NCBI GenBank assembly: GCA_044598425.1
Contig: CP172536.1
Span: 1,798,001 to 1,862,000 of the forward strand
Origin: JAEVLT01 sp044598425
Lineage (GTDB): Bacteria > Bacillota > Bacilli > Bacillales > Cytobacillaceae
DNA: 64,000 nt
Direction of reading: 5' to 3'
Shown here: positions 51,397 through 60,112 of the stretch, piece after piece
How positions within the stretch are numbered: the stretch's first letter is position 1
How the letters are laid out: each line of letters begins with the position of its first letter
Position numbers and translations under genes: made by a program
The notes under the pieces: generated by a model
What the model saw: only the letters and a program-made list of their open reading frames with translations
Databases searched by the model: none
What the model was told of the DNA's origin: nothing

Positions 51397-52716
51397 TTAT
51401 TTTGTTAATTTGACTTGTAAGTTGATGAGCTTCCCATTGCGATATACGCCAAATTTCACTTCATCGCCTATCTTCACTTTTGTATATAAATATTTTCTTA
51501 ATTCAGTTGAATTGTTAATGGCTGATCCATTCATCGAAACAACTATATCCTTTTGCTGAAATCCGCTTTTAGCTGCCGGCGAACCAGTTTCTACATTCGT
51601 GATCATGACACCTTTGTCTACAGTTGAAGGAAACTCCTGCCAGTAAGATGGTGGTACCTGATTCAAGTCTGCTAAGGCAACGCCGAGGTGTGGACGATCA
51701 ATTTTCCCATTTTTAATCAATTGATTCACTATTGGAATCAAATCATTGCTCGGAATCGCAAATCCAAGGCCTTCTACACCGTTTTCTGAAATCTTCAAAC
51801 TGTTGATTCCGATTACTTGTCCTGCTGGATTGATTAGGGCTCCTCCGCTATTTCCAGGGTTTATGGCAGCATCTGTCTGGATAACATTTGTTTCCCAATC
51901 GCCTGCTGAAGTTGAAACCGAAATCGTTCGGTTTGTCGCGCTTACGATTCCTTGCGTAACAGTTCTTGATAAGTCAAGGCCAAGCGGGTTACCGATCGCA
52001 TATACTTGGTCACCGGGACGAAGGCGAGATGAGTCGCCAAACTGGGCCGTGTAATTTACATATTTTCCATCAATTTGTAGAACAGCAAGATCCGTTAACG
52101 CATCCGTTCCAACTACTTTTGCGGTTGTTTTAGCCCCATTATAGAGGGAAATTTCAAGCTTCGAAGCTCCTTCAACAACATGATTATTGGTAACAATATA
52201 AGCTGTATTACCGTTTTTTTGAAAAATAACCCCTGAGCCAGAACCTTTTTCAACGGTTTGGGCGCCAGACGAATTTGTTGAAGAAGAACTTCCAAAAGGA
52301 TCAAAGGAGTTTGAATTCCCATAAAAACTATTTGGCTGCTTTTGATAATTGACAATTCCAACAATTGCCTTCGATACTTTTTCTACTGTATCCGCAATCG
52401 CTCCTGATCCATTTGTTACATCCGTTTTCTTGGCAGAAACCTCTTTAACTGCGGGTGCGGCAGTTACTTGCTGCACACTCGAACTGTTTGACGACGCCAG
52501 ATTTTTAAAATAGTCTGTATGCGGAAGAACGGTTAACGTTAATACAGAACCAACCACTCCTGCTGCAATGGTTGAAGCAATGCTTTTTAATGGCCCCTTG
52601 TTTTTGATTTTTGGTTGTTGTGCGGTCGATGTTTGATTAGAAAGCTGCTGATTTGTTCTTGCCGAAGATTGGCTTGATTCTTCTGAATTTAATTGTTCCT
52701 CAAAATCCATTTTCAT
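51397..52716 (-). CDS. HtrA/DegP-family membrane serine protease (S1C)
   Basis: 439 residues from ATG 52716 (AAGGAG five bases before; ATG 52710 is the alternative). A Gln/Ser-rich cytoplasmic head (about 1-45), one span (about 50-66, SIASTIAAGVVGSVLTLTVL), trypsin-like domain with the triad in TNNHVVEG (His), TDLAVLQI (Asp) and NPGNSGGALIN (Ser), then one PDZ domain (about 340-435). It degrades misfolded exported proteins outside the membrane. A two-component operon lies 190 bases upstream in the same direction, which recalls CssRS control of htrA, but no CssR site was identified. B. subtilis has three such proteases; which one this is, I cannot say. Confidence 0.92.
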   Translation of the reverse strand: MKMDFEEQLNSEESSQSSARTNQQLSNQTSTAQQPKIKNKGPLKSIASTIAAGVVGSVLTLTVLPHTDYFKNLASSNSSSVQQVTAAPAVKEVSAKKTDVTNGSGAIADTVEKVSKAIVGIVNYQKQPNSFYGNSNSFDPFGSSSSTNSSGAQTVEKGSGSGVIFQKNGNTAYIVTNNHVVEGASKLEISLYNGAKTTAKVVGTDALTDLAVLQIDGKYVNYTAQFGDSSRLRPGDQVYAIGNPLGLDLSRTVTQGIVSATNRTISVSTSAGDWETNVIQTDAAINPGNSGGALINPAGQVIGINSLKISENGVEGLGFAIPSNDLIPIVNQLIKNGKIDRPHLGVALADLNQVPPSYWQEFPSTVDKGVMITNVETGSPAAKSGFQQKDIVVSMNGSAINNSTELRKYLYTKVKIGDEVKFGVYRNGKLINLQVKLTK

Positions 52717-52909
52717 CACGTCTCCTTTTTCACGTTTTCTTTTTGTATAGTTTTACTATAGCTAAAAATTGTGAAAAAACTGTTACCGAAGTTTAAATGG
52801 TCTAGGAAAAACGATTGAAAAATCAACCTAAAAATGACATAAGTGATTCAGTTAAAGCTTTACCCGCTATCGGATTGTTAAAAACAAAACTGCTGCAAGA
52901 GAAATTTTG

Positions 52910-54346
52910 TTATTCACTTGGTTGGTAAGGAAAACGGATGACGAATTTTGTCCCTTTTCCTTTTTCGCTTTCGACATGTATTTCCCCATTATGCAGCAGC
53001 ACCAACTGTTTTACGATCGAAAGACCTAAGCCGAATTCGCCATACGGATTACTTGTTCTTGAAAGATCTGCCTTGTAGAAACGCCGCCAAATATTTTCAA
53101 CATCCTTAGGGTCAATTCCGATACCGGTATCTTCGATTTCAATAATGGTATCCGAGCGATCCATTCGTCCGCGCAGCCAAATTGTCCCATCTATTGTGAA
53201 TTGGATGCTGTTTTTTGCAATATTAATTAAAATTTGGATCAGCCGATCATAATCAGCAATGATCATAACATCTGGAGCAATATCCACAAGGATTGTATCA
53301 TTCTTTTCTTCTGCTTGAATCGACAGTTGTTCTTGAATAATCTCCAGCACTTCTAAAAGCTGAATCTCTTCTTTATACAGTTGAATTTGATTTGAACGGA
53401 TTTTATCATAATCCAAGTTTTCATTCACAAGCCGAATCAGCCGTTTCGCTTCTTGGCTAACGAGCTGAAGACCTCTTTCCTTATCTTCTTCTGGAATCAT
53501 GTCATTTTTTAATCCTTCAATTACCCCACTGATCGTCGTAAGCGGGGTTCTCATTTCATGAGAAACATCCGCCATAAATTGCCGCCTGCGGTTTTCCAAA
53601 CTTTCAATTTCCTCCATGGAACGGTTAATTTTGTCTACCATATGATTAAAGTCATTTGCCAGTTCGCCAATTTCGTCAAAAGTGGATGATGGCACATTGA
53701 CTGTATAGTCTCCCGCTGAGACGAGGGAAGTCGCTTCACGAATCCGTTTAATACGATGAACATGAATTCTCGAAAGCACCAAGCTTAACAAAAAGGATAC
53801 GCCGAGAGCAATTAAAATGGTATAAAATAAGTACTTGTTGATTTGGCTAATCATTTCACTTGAGCCGCTTATCGGCGAGGTTAACAAAATTCCGCCGATA
53901 AATCGGCCGCGATTCACATACGGAAGTGCGACAAAAGAGACGCCTTCCTGGCCAAAACGCTTAAAATCGCGGTTAACAACGACAGTCTGCCCTTCTGTAA
54001 TCTCTGTCCATTCAGTATCTGACAACTCAATAGCTGGTCCATGTTTGCCAACTAAATAAAGGTTTGAATCTTTGTCAAAAATACTAAAACTAATTTGTCT
54101 TCCAGCCAAAACTGCACTATATTGATTAATAATTTGATCGGCTCTCCCGGGATTTTGCCCCACATCTTTTAAGATGGCTTTCCCATAGGAAATTAATTCC
54201 TTCGCTTTATTCTCATATACTAGATTCTCAACATAGTGGGCAAACAAAATACTCAAAATCAAAAATGCAACTAAAATAATACTAATATGGCTGAAAAATT
54301 GCTGATAAATGTATCTAAATTTCATCTGTTTTAATCGTTTCATCAA
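52910..54346 (-). CDS. Sensor histidine kinase (HAMP, HisKA, HATPase)
   Basis: 478 residues. Span 1 (about 15-35), an extracytoplasmic sensor (about 36-170), span 2 (about 172-192), HAMP, HisKA with the phosphorylated His in MADVSHEMRTPLTT (about 261), and HATPase (NIAKNSIQFTIDG, DTGIGIDPKD, GLGLSIVKQLV). Its start lies 32 bases inside the upstream regulator gene, so the pair is coupled. The layout resembles YclK and CssS. The signal is unknown; the HtrA protease downstream suggests envelope stress. Confidence 0.92.
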   Translation of the reverse strand: MMKRLKQMKFRYIYQQFFSHISIILVAFLILSILFAHYVENLVYENKAKELISYGKAILKDVGQNPGRADQIINQYSAVLAGRQISFSIFDKDSNLYLVGKHGPAIELSDTEWTEITEGQTVVVNRDFKRFGQEGVSFVALPYVNRGRFIGGILLTSPISGSSEMISQINKYLFYTILIALGVSFLLSLVLSRIHVHRIKRIREATSLVSAGDYTVNVPSSTFDEIGELANDFNHMVDKINRSMEEIESLENRRRQFMADVSHEMRTPLTTISGVIEGLKNDMIPEEDKERGLQLVSQEAKRLIRLVNENLDYDKIRSNQIQLYKEEIQLLEVLEIIQEQLSIQAEEKNDTILVDIAPDVMIIADYDRLIQILINIAKNSIQFTIDGTIWLRGRMDRSDTIIEIEDTGIGIDPKDVENIWRRFYKADLSRTSNPYGEFGLGLSIVKQLVLLHNGEIHVESEKGKGTKFVIRFPYQPSE

Positions 54347-55022
54347 ACTTATATCCTACCCCCCACACCGTATGGAAAAATGAGTCTGAGTTCCACCCGA
54401 TTTTTTTTCGCAAACGCTTGATATGCACATCAACGGTTCTCTCATCTCCATAAAATTGGTATCCCCACACTCGTTCCAGCAATTGTTCTCTAGAAAAAAC
54501 CTGTTTCGGATGCTGAACAAAATAGGATAGCAAATCAAATTCCTTTGGTGTCAAATTGGTAATCGGTTCACCATTAAGGAGAACTTCACGGGTATTTTTA
54601 TTGATTTTAAAATACTTTGAATGAATGGCCCCGATTTCGCAATCATCTTGCAGGCTGGTTTGTGAAAATCGGCGGACAACTGCTTTAATTCTCGCCATTA
54701 ATGTAAGTGGACTGAAAGGTTTTGTAACATAATCATCCGCTCCCATTTCAAGTCCTAGCACCTGATCCGATTCACTGTCTTTGGCTGTCAGCATGATGAT
54801 TGGAACAGTGTACTTTTCCTCGCGAATCTTCCGGCAGATCGTTACTCCATCCATTCCAGGCAGCATCCAATCAATAATAAGGGCATCCCAAGTTCGTTCT
54901 TTAAAACGGTTATAGCCTTTAAAGCCATCATTGACAAACTCTCCCTCGATACCCTCCTTTGCAAAAAACATTTCAATCATGGAACATACACTTTTATTGT
55001 CTTCGATGACTAATATATTCAA
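54315..55022 (-). CDS. OmpR-family response regulator
   Basis: 235 residues from TTG 55022 (SD GGGAGATGA). Receiver domain with acidic pocket (IEDNK), phosphorylated Asp51 in LIIDWMLPG, and Lys in DDYVTKPFSP; winged-helix DNA-binding domain with GDERTVDVHIKRLRKKIG. It regulates genes with the kinase encoded downstream. The text resembles YclJ. The target may be the operon itself or the HtrA gene. Confidence 0.93.
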   Translation of the reverse strand: MNILVIEDNKSVCSMIEMFFAKEGIEGEFVNDGFKGYNRFKERTWDALIIDWMLPGMDGVTICRKIREEKYTVPIIMLTAKDSESDQVLGLEMGADDYVTKPFSPLTLMARIKAVVRRFSQTSLQDDCEIGAIHSKYFKINKNTREVLLNGEPITNLTPKEFDLLSYFVQHPKQVFSREQLLERVWGYQFYGDERTVDVHIKRLRKKIGWNSDSFFHTVWGVGYKFDETIKTDEI

Positions 55023-55145
55023 AAAGGTTCATCTCCCATTTATATAGTCTTTCTTTTAGTTTAAACAATTTTTTGCACAGTTCAATTCACTACGCAATTG
55101 TTTCATAGTAATTAATAGTTTGTTCATAATTTAGTAATAAAGTAA

Positions 55146-55236
55146 GAGAAGCGCCAGCGCCTCATCAACGTAGTCGATAGGGCGCTGGCGCTAGACAGTT
55201 ATCGAAGTAAAGATATAAATTCTTATAGTGTAAAAA
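55146..55236 (+). repeat. Dispersed intergenic repeat, copy C (internally deleted)
   Basis: AGAGAAGCGCCAGCGCC, CTCATCAACGTAG, TCGATAGGGCGCTGGCGCT, AGACAGTTATCGAAGTAAAG and ATATAAATTCTTATAGTG. Same ends as copy B, including 50 bases beyond CTAGACAG, but about 100 internal bases are missing. Ends pair: GCGCCAGCGCC with GGGCGCTGGCGC. Confidence 0.85.
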
Positions 55237-55264
55237 GAGGCCTTGAAATTTTCTTCAAGGCCTC
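55232..55264 (-). terminator. Terminator of the enoyl-CoA hydratase operon
   Basis: GAGGCCTTGAA (55237-55247) and TTCAAGGCCTC (55254-55264), 11 bp perfect; minus-strand TTTTTA tail. Confidence 0.88.
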
Positions 55265-55283
55265 TCCCCAAAAACGTCAAAGA

Positions 55284-56063
55284 TCATTTACCTTTAAACA
55301 CAGGTTTCCGCTTATCTTTAAAAGCCGCTACCCCCTCTTGATGGTCTTCTGTTGTGACCATCATGGTTTGCGTGATCCGTTCTTGTTCAAGGATTTCTTC
55401 CAAACTTGCTGTTAACGAATGATCGATTAATTTTTTCATCATTCCATATGCTTTTCCTGGACCGTTGGCATAACGAAAGGCCAATTTCATCGTTTCTTCT
55501 TGAAGTTTTTCAGGGGCAACAAGGCGGTTGACGACGCCAAGTTCGTAAAGCCTCCTCGCTGGGATTGGTTCCGCGCTGAAAAAGAATTCTTTCGCAAGAT
55601 GCGGACCAATTAATCTAGGTAAAAAGTATGATCCTCCTCCATCGGATATAAGGCCAACCAGGGAGAAACTCAATGCAAACTTGCTGTCTTCTGCTGCTAC
55701 GATCAAATCACTGGCCAGTGCCAGGTTCACCCCTGCTCCTGCCGCAAAGCCATGGATGGCGGCGATGATTGGTTTTTCTGTCGCTTTCATTGTTAAAATA
55801 CATTCATTTAACCTGCCGATATGCTCATAAACTTGAATAGAATTTGCCTGACCCATCGTTTTCACATCTCCGCCAGCACTAAAAGAGCGTCCTGCACCAG
55901 ATAAAACAATGGCTCGGACTTCTTCATCTTTTTGTGCTTTTGACAAAGCATTGGTTATCCCTAAAATCATATCCGGGCTAAAAGCATTCAGACTTTCCGG
56001 ACGGTTCAATGTTAATTGCAGGATAGAATCTGTTTTTTCAATAATTAAATGATTTTCCGGCAT
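55284..56063 (-). CDS. Enoyl-CoA hydratase/isomerase family protein
   Basis: 259 residues, crotonase fold. Oxyanion-hole segments AFSAGGDVKTM-like (SFSAGGDVK) and HGFAAGAGVNLALASDL are clear. The usual hydratase Glu positions read SFSLVGLISDGGGSY, with Asp in the second place and no first Glu, so an isomerase (PaaG/ECI-like) or other crotonase activity is as likely as hydration. It follows the SDR gene by 17 bases in a TetR-controlled operon with a thioesterase, suggesting fatty or aromatic acyl-CoA metabolism. Confidence 0.85.
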   Translation of the reverse strand: MPENHLIIEKTDSILQLTLNRPESLNAFSPDMILGITNALSKAQKDEEVRAIVLSGAGRSFSAGGDVKTMGQANSIQVYEHIGRLNECILTMKATEKPIIAAIHGFAAGAGVNLALASDLIVAAEDSKFALSFSLVGLISDGGGSYFLPRLIGPHLAKEFFFSAEPIPARRLYELGVVNRLVAPEKLQEETMKLAFRYANGPGKAYGMMKKLIDHSLTASLEEILEQERITQTMMVTTEDHQEGVAAFKDKRKPVFKGK

Positions 56064-56080
56064 TTTTGTTCTCCTTCCGA

Positions 56081-56860
56081 TTATTTAATTAGCCATCCGC
56101 CATCAACAAGCAAATCGGTTCCGGTCATATAGGAAGCCTCGCTGGATGCGGCAAATGCAATCACATGGGCAATTTCTTCAGGACTGCCTACCCGCTTTAA
56201 AGCCGTATTTCTTTGGATGGCTTTAACAAAACGCTCGTTTTGAAGTCCTTCTTCTGTCAATGGTGTCTCAACAAATCCTGGTGAAACAGAATTAACACGA
56301 ATACCATAAGCGGACATCTCTAAGGCAAGGGAGCGGGTTAAATTAATCACAGCGGCTTTCGCGGCGCTATAATGGGGGATTTCCGCACCTGCTTGGTGAC
56401 CCGAGAGTGAAGCAACATTTACAATTGCCCGGTTTTGTACGATGATGTCATCGTGCTTGGCTGCTTCAGCCATAATCCTGCCAAGTACTTTTGAAACAAG
56501 AAAGACACTTTTTAAGTTGGTTGCTTGCACGTAATCCCAGTCTTCTTCAGATATATCCATTATCCTTGAATGTCTTGAACCGCCAGCATTATTGATCAGA
56601 ACGTGCAAGTCACTGTAATGCTGGTCAACGTATTCTGCCAATTCCGCAACATCCTCTGCATCGGTTACATCAGCAGGGAAAATTTCAGCAAGGGGTATTC
56701 TCGCTGCGGAATTAATGATACGGGCTGTTTCCTCTAATTTTGCCTTTGTCCTGCCGACTAAAATGACCTTTGCTCCTTCCTTTGCAAGCTGAATCGCGGT
56801 GGCTCTCCCGATTCCACTCCCTGCCCCTGTTACAAGTGCAATTGTTTGTGAAAACCTCAT
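56081..56860 (-). CDS. Short-chain dehydrogenase/reductase
   Basis: 259 residues, classical SDR: cofactor loop TGAGSGIGRA (about 11-20), NNAG in the middle, Ser-Tyr-Lys of the active site in NVASLSGHQ and HYSAAKAAV, and a C-terminal SYMTGTDLLVDGGW. It oxidises or reduces a hydroxyacyl or oxoacyl group with NAD(P). The lysine-free first loop does not decide the cofactor. In the operon it would act next to the crotonase. Confidence 0.9.
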   Translation of the reverse strand: MRFSQTIALVTGAGSGIGRATAIQLAKEGAKVILVGRTKAKLEETARIINSAARIPLAEIFPADVTDAEDVAELAEYVDQHYSDLHVLINNAGGSRHSRIMDISEEDWDYVQATNLKSVFLVSKVLGRIMAEAAKHDDIIVQNRAIVNVASLSGHQAGAEIPHYSAAKAAVINLTRSLALEMSAYGIRVNSVSPGFVETPLTEEGLQNERFVKAIQRNTALKRVGSPEEIAHVIAFAASSEASYMTGTDLLVDGGWLIK

Positions 56861-56948
56861 GTCACTGCCTCCCTCAATTTTAAATTAACAAACTATTCTG
56901 ATTATTATTTCACTGAAAATCCCCTGTAATCCAATATAGATTGCTAAC

Positions 56949-57362
56949 TTAAGTTTGATTCGCAAATTTTTTTAACTCTTTCTTCAATAAATCAGGAAGC
57001 GGCTTACTTTGTTGTGTTTCAAAATCAAAAAACACGATAATTGCATTCCCTTTTGCAACCAATGTTTCTGTTTGGGCACAAACAATTTCGTGTTCAAGCT
57101 GGAAGCTTTTCGTTCCTATTTTTGAAACAAATGTTTTAATGTTTAATAGTTGATTAAAATATCCTTGATGAATAAAATCGCATTTGGTAGAAGCAAGAAT
57201 GAAATTCCACTTCCTCGCGTCCATTCCATATCCTAGTGCTTCAAAAAAGCGGATTCGCGCTTCTTCAAGATAAATAAAGTAACTAGTATTATTGATATGG
57301 CCAAGGGCATCCGTCTCACCAAAGCGGACGGTTACTTGAAGTTCGTGTATCTTTTCCATCAT
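56949..57362 (-). CDS. Acyl-CoA thioesterase (4HBT, hot-dog fold)
   Basis: 137 residues. TVRFGETDALGHINNTSYFI has the Asp of the YbgC/4HBT active site, and the rest fits the fold. It is the first gene of the operon, 19 bases after a perfect palindromic operator (57381-57398). It probably releases free acids from acyl-CoA. It is a second thioesterase beside YneP in this window, of a different subgroup. Confidence 0.88.
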   Translation of the reverse strand: MMEKIHELQVTVRFGETDALGHINNTSYFIYLEEARIRFFEALGYGMDARKWNFILASTKCDFIHQGYFNQLLNIKTFVSKIGTKSFQLEHEIVCAQTETLVAKGNAIIVFFDFETQQSKPLPDLLKKELKKFANQT

Positions 57363-57380
57363 TAGCTCCTTTTTTGTTTT

Positions 57381-57398
57381 ATACTAACTAGTTAGTAT
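57381..57398. promoter_or_regulatory. TetR operator, copy 1
   Basis: ATACTAACTAGTTAGTAT, an 18-bp perfect palindrome between the TetR gene and the thioesterase gene, 19 bases before the latter's start. It shares the pattern TACTRACYRGTTRGTAT with copy 2 at 58300-58317. Confidence 0.8.
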
Positions 57399-57454
57399 GT
57401 CTAAGGGTATACCGAATAAAGGATTGGGGGAACGTTTCCCCTCTCCTTTTTTGC

Positions 57455-58021
57455 TTAACCGATTTGAATGCCGTTTAGAATCATTTCCACAAAGACTTCT
57501 GCTACTTCCCAATCAGATGCTTCACCAGTTGGGTTAAACCATTGATAGCTCCAATTTGCGATGCCAAGTATGCCAAAGGTGACGATTGAGGGATTTAAAT
57601 CAGAGCGAAATTCTCCTTTTTTGATGCCGTCGCGCACAAGCTTCTCCATATTGAATCGGAATTGATCCCGCTTAGGAATGATTAAGGCAAGCCGTTCCTT
57701 GCTTAAGTTCCTCATTTCGCGAAAGAAGATTTTTGCCGCAGGCCCCTGTGTTTTTATATTGCTAATCAGCATAAAAATAATATCAAACAATTTTTGTTTG
57801 GAGTTTTTTGATTCATCTTTTAAAATGCGCTCTTGCTGTGAAAGCATATCGTTAATATAGCATAGATGAATATTCATCAGCAGTTCCTCTTTGCTAGTAA
57901 AATAGTAGTAAAATGTCCCTTTTGTGACCCCAAGGGCATCAACAATATCTTGAATGGATGTTTCAGTAAATCCCTTCTTTACAAATAATTTGATGCTTTG
58001 TTCTGTAATTTTGTCTCTCAC
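57455..58021 (-). CDS. TetR/AcrR-family regulator
   Basis: 188 residues from GTG 58021 (SD GAGAGGAC). N-terminal helix-turn-helix: TETSIQDIVDALGVTKGTFY then YYFTSKEELL, followed by an all-helical ligand domain. It resembles the FadR/PsrA-like regulators of acyl-CoA genes. The palindrome just downstream, before the thioesterase operon, is its probable operator, so an acyl-CoA is the likely ligand; this is inference. A similar palindrome lies 280 bases upstream of its own start. Confidence 0.88.
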   Translation of the reverse strand: MRDKITEQSIKLFVKKGFTETSIQDIVDALGVTKGTFYYYFTSKEELLMNIHLCYINDMLSQQERILKDESKNSKQKLFDIIFMLISNIKTQGPAAKIFFREMRNLSKERLALIIPKRDQFRFNMEKLVRDGIKKGEFRSDLNPSIVTFGILGIANWSYQWFNPTGEASDWEVAEVFVEMILNGIQIG

Positions 58022-58155
58022 AATATATGTCCTCTCATTCTATTTATGTCTTGGGAAAAATTATACCATAATTTGTTCCGCTCCTTTTTGTCAATAAATC
58101 AATATTTATTGTTTATTGTCTCTTCCCTTAGTGCTTGGCGACCCCTTTAAAAAGG

Positions 58156-58251
58156 CTAGCCGCCGCCGTCTACTGACAGGGTGGCTCCAGTGATACATGA
58201 TGCTTCATCCGATACCAAAAATAATACGGCAAGCGCAACTTCATGTTCAAA
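58156..58251 (-). pseudogene. C-terminal remnant of an SDR (FabG-like) gene
   Basis: 31 codons on the minus strand, EHEVALAVLFLVSDEASCIT then GATLSVDGGG and TAG: the conserved end of short-chain dehydrogenases (compare SYMTGTDLLVDGGW of the intact gene at 56081). Nothing upstream in frame belongs to an SDR. The gene was probably part of an acyl-CoA cluster here. Confidence 0.75.
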
Positions 58252-58288
58252 ATATATTGGATAGACAATGAACACGCTTACATTTTTC

Positions 58289-58317
58289 TTGACATTTTTT
58301 TACTGACCGGTTGGTAT
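58289..58317 (+). promoter_or_regulatory. Orphan promoter with TetR operator, copy 2
   Basis: TTGACA (58289-58294), 17 bases, TGGTAT (58312-58317). The operator TTACTGACCGGTTGGTAT (58300-58317) fills the spacer and -10. It matches copy 1 at the positions TACT-AC--GTT-GTAT. No rightward gene follows for 450 bases. Confidence 0.6.
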
Positions 58318-58411
58318 GTCGTGTAATGATTATTATATTCCATATATTTTAAATATTCAATTAATATTTAAAATATTCTCAGCTAATTTCGATTGCCGAT
58401 TATGCTGACTG

Positions 58412-58606
58412 CTAATAACGCTTGTTTGATTTTTTCTGCTTGTTCATTACTTCATATGATTTTTCAATGATATCCGTTAACACATCCCCTTTATAAATTC
58501 TGCCTAATTTAATGTTTTCTTGATAATATTCAACAATTTCATCCAATTTCGCCGCCGTTTCTTTTGTAACTCTAACGTTTAACTGAATTCTCCCGTCATT
58601 TGACAA
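58412..58606 (-). CDS. Ribbon-helix-helix (CopG-like) small DNA-binding protein
   Basis: 64 residues from TTG 58606, nine bases after AAAGGAG; the ATG at 58615 touches the site. GRIQLNVRVTKETAAKLDEI fits the beta-strand plus first helix of RHH proteins, then a second helix (GDVLTDIIEKSYEVMNK) and a basic tail. Such proteins bind DNA as dimers and often control plasmid or toxin-antitoxin genes, but no toxin gene is next to it. Its target is unknown. Confidence 0.75.
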   Translation of the reverse strand: MSNDGRIQLNVRVTKETAAKLDEIVEYYQENIKLGRIYKGDVLTDIIEKSYEVMNKQKKSNKRY

Positions 58607-58775
58607 ATTTAGCATCTCCTTTTTCGCAGATAGAAACTTTCTAGCAACTGATAGCTAACTACTAGTCCTTCCTATCTATAGTATAACTTTTAATTCCTGT
58701 TATTTAAAAGCCTTTTTCTTTTTTACATGAAATTCATTACTTCAATCCATATTAAAATGAGGAGGTCGGCACAGT

Positions 58776-59657
58776 ATGAATATTTCTTTGCTTTTTGGAT
58801 TTTTACTTTTTATTCAACAAGTGGGAGTCCCTGATCAAGTTATCATTATTCATAACGGAAAAATGGTATCATCGATGGATCGGTCAGAATTTTTTGTCCC
58901 CTTTACAAATCTTCCAATTATGGATATCCAAAAATTTGAAGCCTATTTAACTAAATTAGATCAATTGGTGTATAAAGAACCCATCAATGCAGCCATTGAT
59001 TTCAAAGGAAACATTATTCCTGAACAATTAGGCTCCCGTCTTTATCGACAAGCCTTTACCGAGAAAGTTTTTGCTTTTTATTTTCGAGACGGGCCCTCGC
59101 AAATTGAAATTCCAGTGCTTCCAATTTATCCAAAAGTCGACAGCGAGCTGCTTGGACATATACGATCAAAACGCATAGGCCGGTACATCACTTCTTTCAA
59201 TGCTCACAATAAAACGAGGACAAAAAATATTCATTTAGCAGCAAAAGCAATTAATAATGTAGTCGTTTTCCCCGGAGAAACGTTTTCTTTTAATAAAATT
59301 GTTGGGAAAAGAACAGCAGCAAAAGGCTATTTACGAGCGCCAGTTATCATTAGAGGAGAGTTTTCAGAAGATATTGGCGGAGGAATTTGCCAAGTTTCTT
59401 CTACGCTTTTTAATGCAGTTGACAATGCTGGTCTTAAGATTGTCCAACGGTTTTCACATAGCCGCAAAGTACCCTATATTCCTCCAGGAAGAGATGCGAC
59501 TGTCAGCTGGTACGGTCCTGATTTTGTTTTTAAAAACACATACAATCAACCCGTTCTGATTCAAGCAAAAACATTGGGGAATTATTTGGTGATCAAGTTA
59601 TTTTCATCAGATGTAGTTGAGTATCAACCTAAAAAAATTCCAACTCTTTCATTTTAA
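58776..59657 (+). CDS. VanW-family protein
   Basis: 293 residues with an N-terminal signal or anchor (SLLFGFLLFIQQVG). The VanW domain (about 145-275) is clear: NIHLAAKAINNVVVFPGETF, FSFNKIVGKRT, GGGICQVSSTLFNA and HSRKVPYIPPGRDATVSW. The family is linked with vancomycin-type gene clusters and with the envelope of spore formers, with no settled activity. Ribosome site GAGGAGG. It is monocistronic, followed by a strong terminator. Resemblance to YoaR of B. subtilis. It alone does not imply glycopeptide resistance. Confidence 0.9.
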   Translation: MNISLLFGFLLFIQQVGVPDQVIIIHNGKMVSSMDRSEFFVPFTNLPIMDIQKFEAYLTKLDQLVYKEPINAAIDFKGNIIPEQLGSRLYRQAFTEKVFAFYFRDGPSQIEIPVLPIYPKVDSELLGHIRSKRIGRYITSFNAHNKTRTKNIHLAAKAINNVVVFPGETFSFNKIVGKRTAAKGYLRAPVIIRGEFSEDIGGGICQVSSTLFNAVDNAGLKIVQRFSHSRKVPYIPPGRDATVSWYGPDFVFKNTYNQPVLIQAKTLGNYLVIKLFSSDVVEYQPKKIPTLSF

Positions 59658-59684
59658 AAGTCCGCTGAATCAGCGGACTTTTTT
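59656..59684 (+). terminator. Terminator of the VanW gene
   Basis: AAAGTCCGCTG and CAGCGGACTTT around AAT, followed by TTT. Confidence 0.88.
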
Positions 59685-59702
59685 GACTTTAACCCGAAAA
59701 GA

Positions 59703-59999
59703 TTATTGGTTGTTTTGGTTATTATTTTGCAATGCTTTTGACATTAATTCTTCTGAGAATTCTGCCAGTGCAGCGTTGCTTTTGGCTGGTGAGCTGCTTT
59801 TTAAGGGATTGTTCTTCATTAAGTTTTGAAAATTGATTCTCGAAGCGTTCTTTTGTCCTTTGTTTCTTCTAAACATGACAGCACTAATTCCGAGACCAAT
59901 TAAGGACGCCCATAGAGCACCTCGATTGCTTCTTTTTCTTGAAAACATGTTAAAAAATGATCGTTTACCGACAGGTTTAAAAAGAGATTTCATTCTCAT
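59703..59999 (-). CDS. Small basic protein, paralogue of the 29.2 kb gene
   Basis: 98 residues from ATG 59999 (SD AAAAGGAG, 9 bases). Basic head (KPVGKRSFFNMFSRKRSNRG), one hydrophobic segment (LWASLIGLGISAVMF), then an Asn/Lys-rich stretch and LAEFSEELMSKALQ. The order and spacing of these parts match the protein at 29168, except that here the segment after the span is longer. Probably a membrane-tethered protein. The function is unknown. Confidence 0.75.
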   Translation of the reverse strand: MRMKSLFKPVGKRSFFNMFSRKRSNRGALWASLIGLGISAVMFRRNKGQKNASRINFQNLMKNNPLKSSSPAKSNAALAEFSEELMSKALQNNNQNNQ

Positions 60000-60112
60000 T
60001 TTTTTGCGCTCCTTTTTGCGGAATGAGGGACCATTTCCCCCCTCTATCTCATTTTCCGCAATTTGAGGTGTCCTATGAGTGGCAAAAAATTCTGAGGATG
60101 TACAATGAACGG

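Larger units (their letters stand above)
58022..58411. other. Decayed region upstream of the TetR gene
   Basis: Holds an SDR remnant (58156-58251), a second TetR-type operator within a good sigma-A promoter (58289-58317), and otherwise AT-rich sequence. The promoter points right, toward a region with no rightward gene. Confidence 0.6.
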
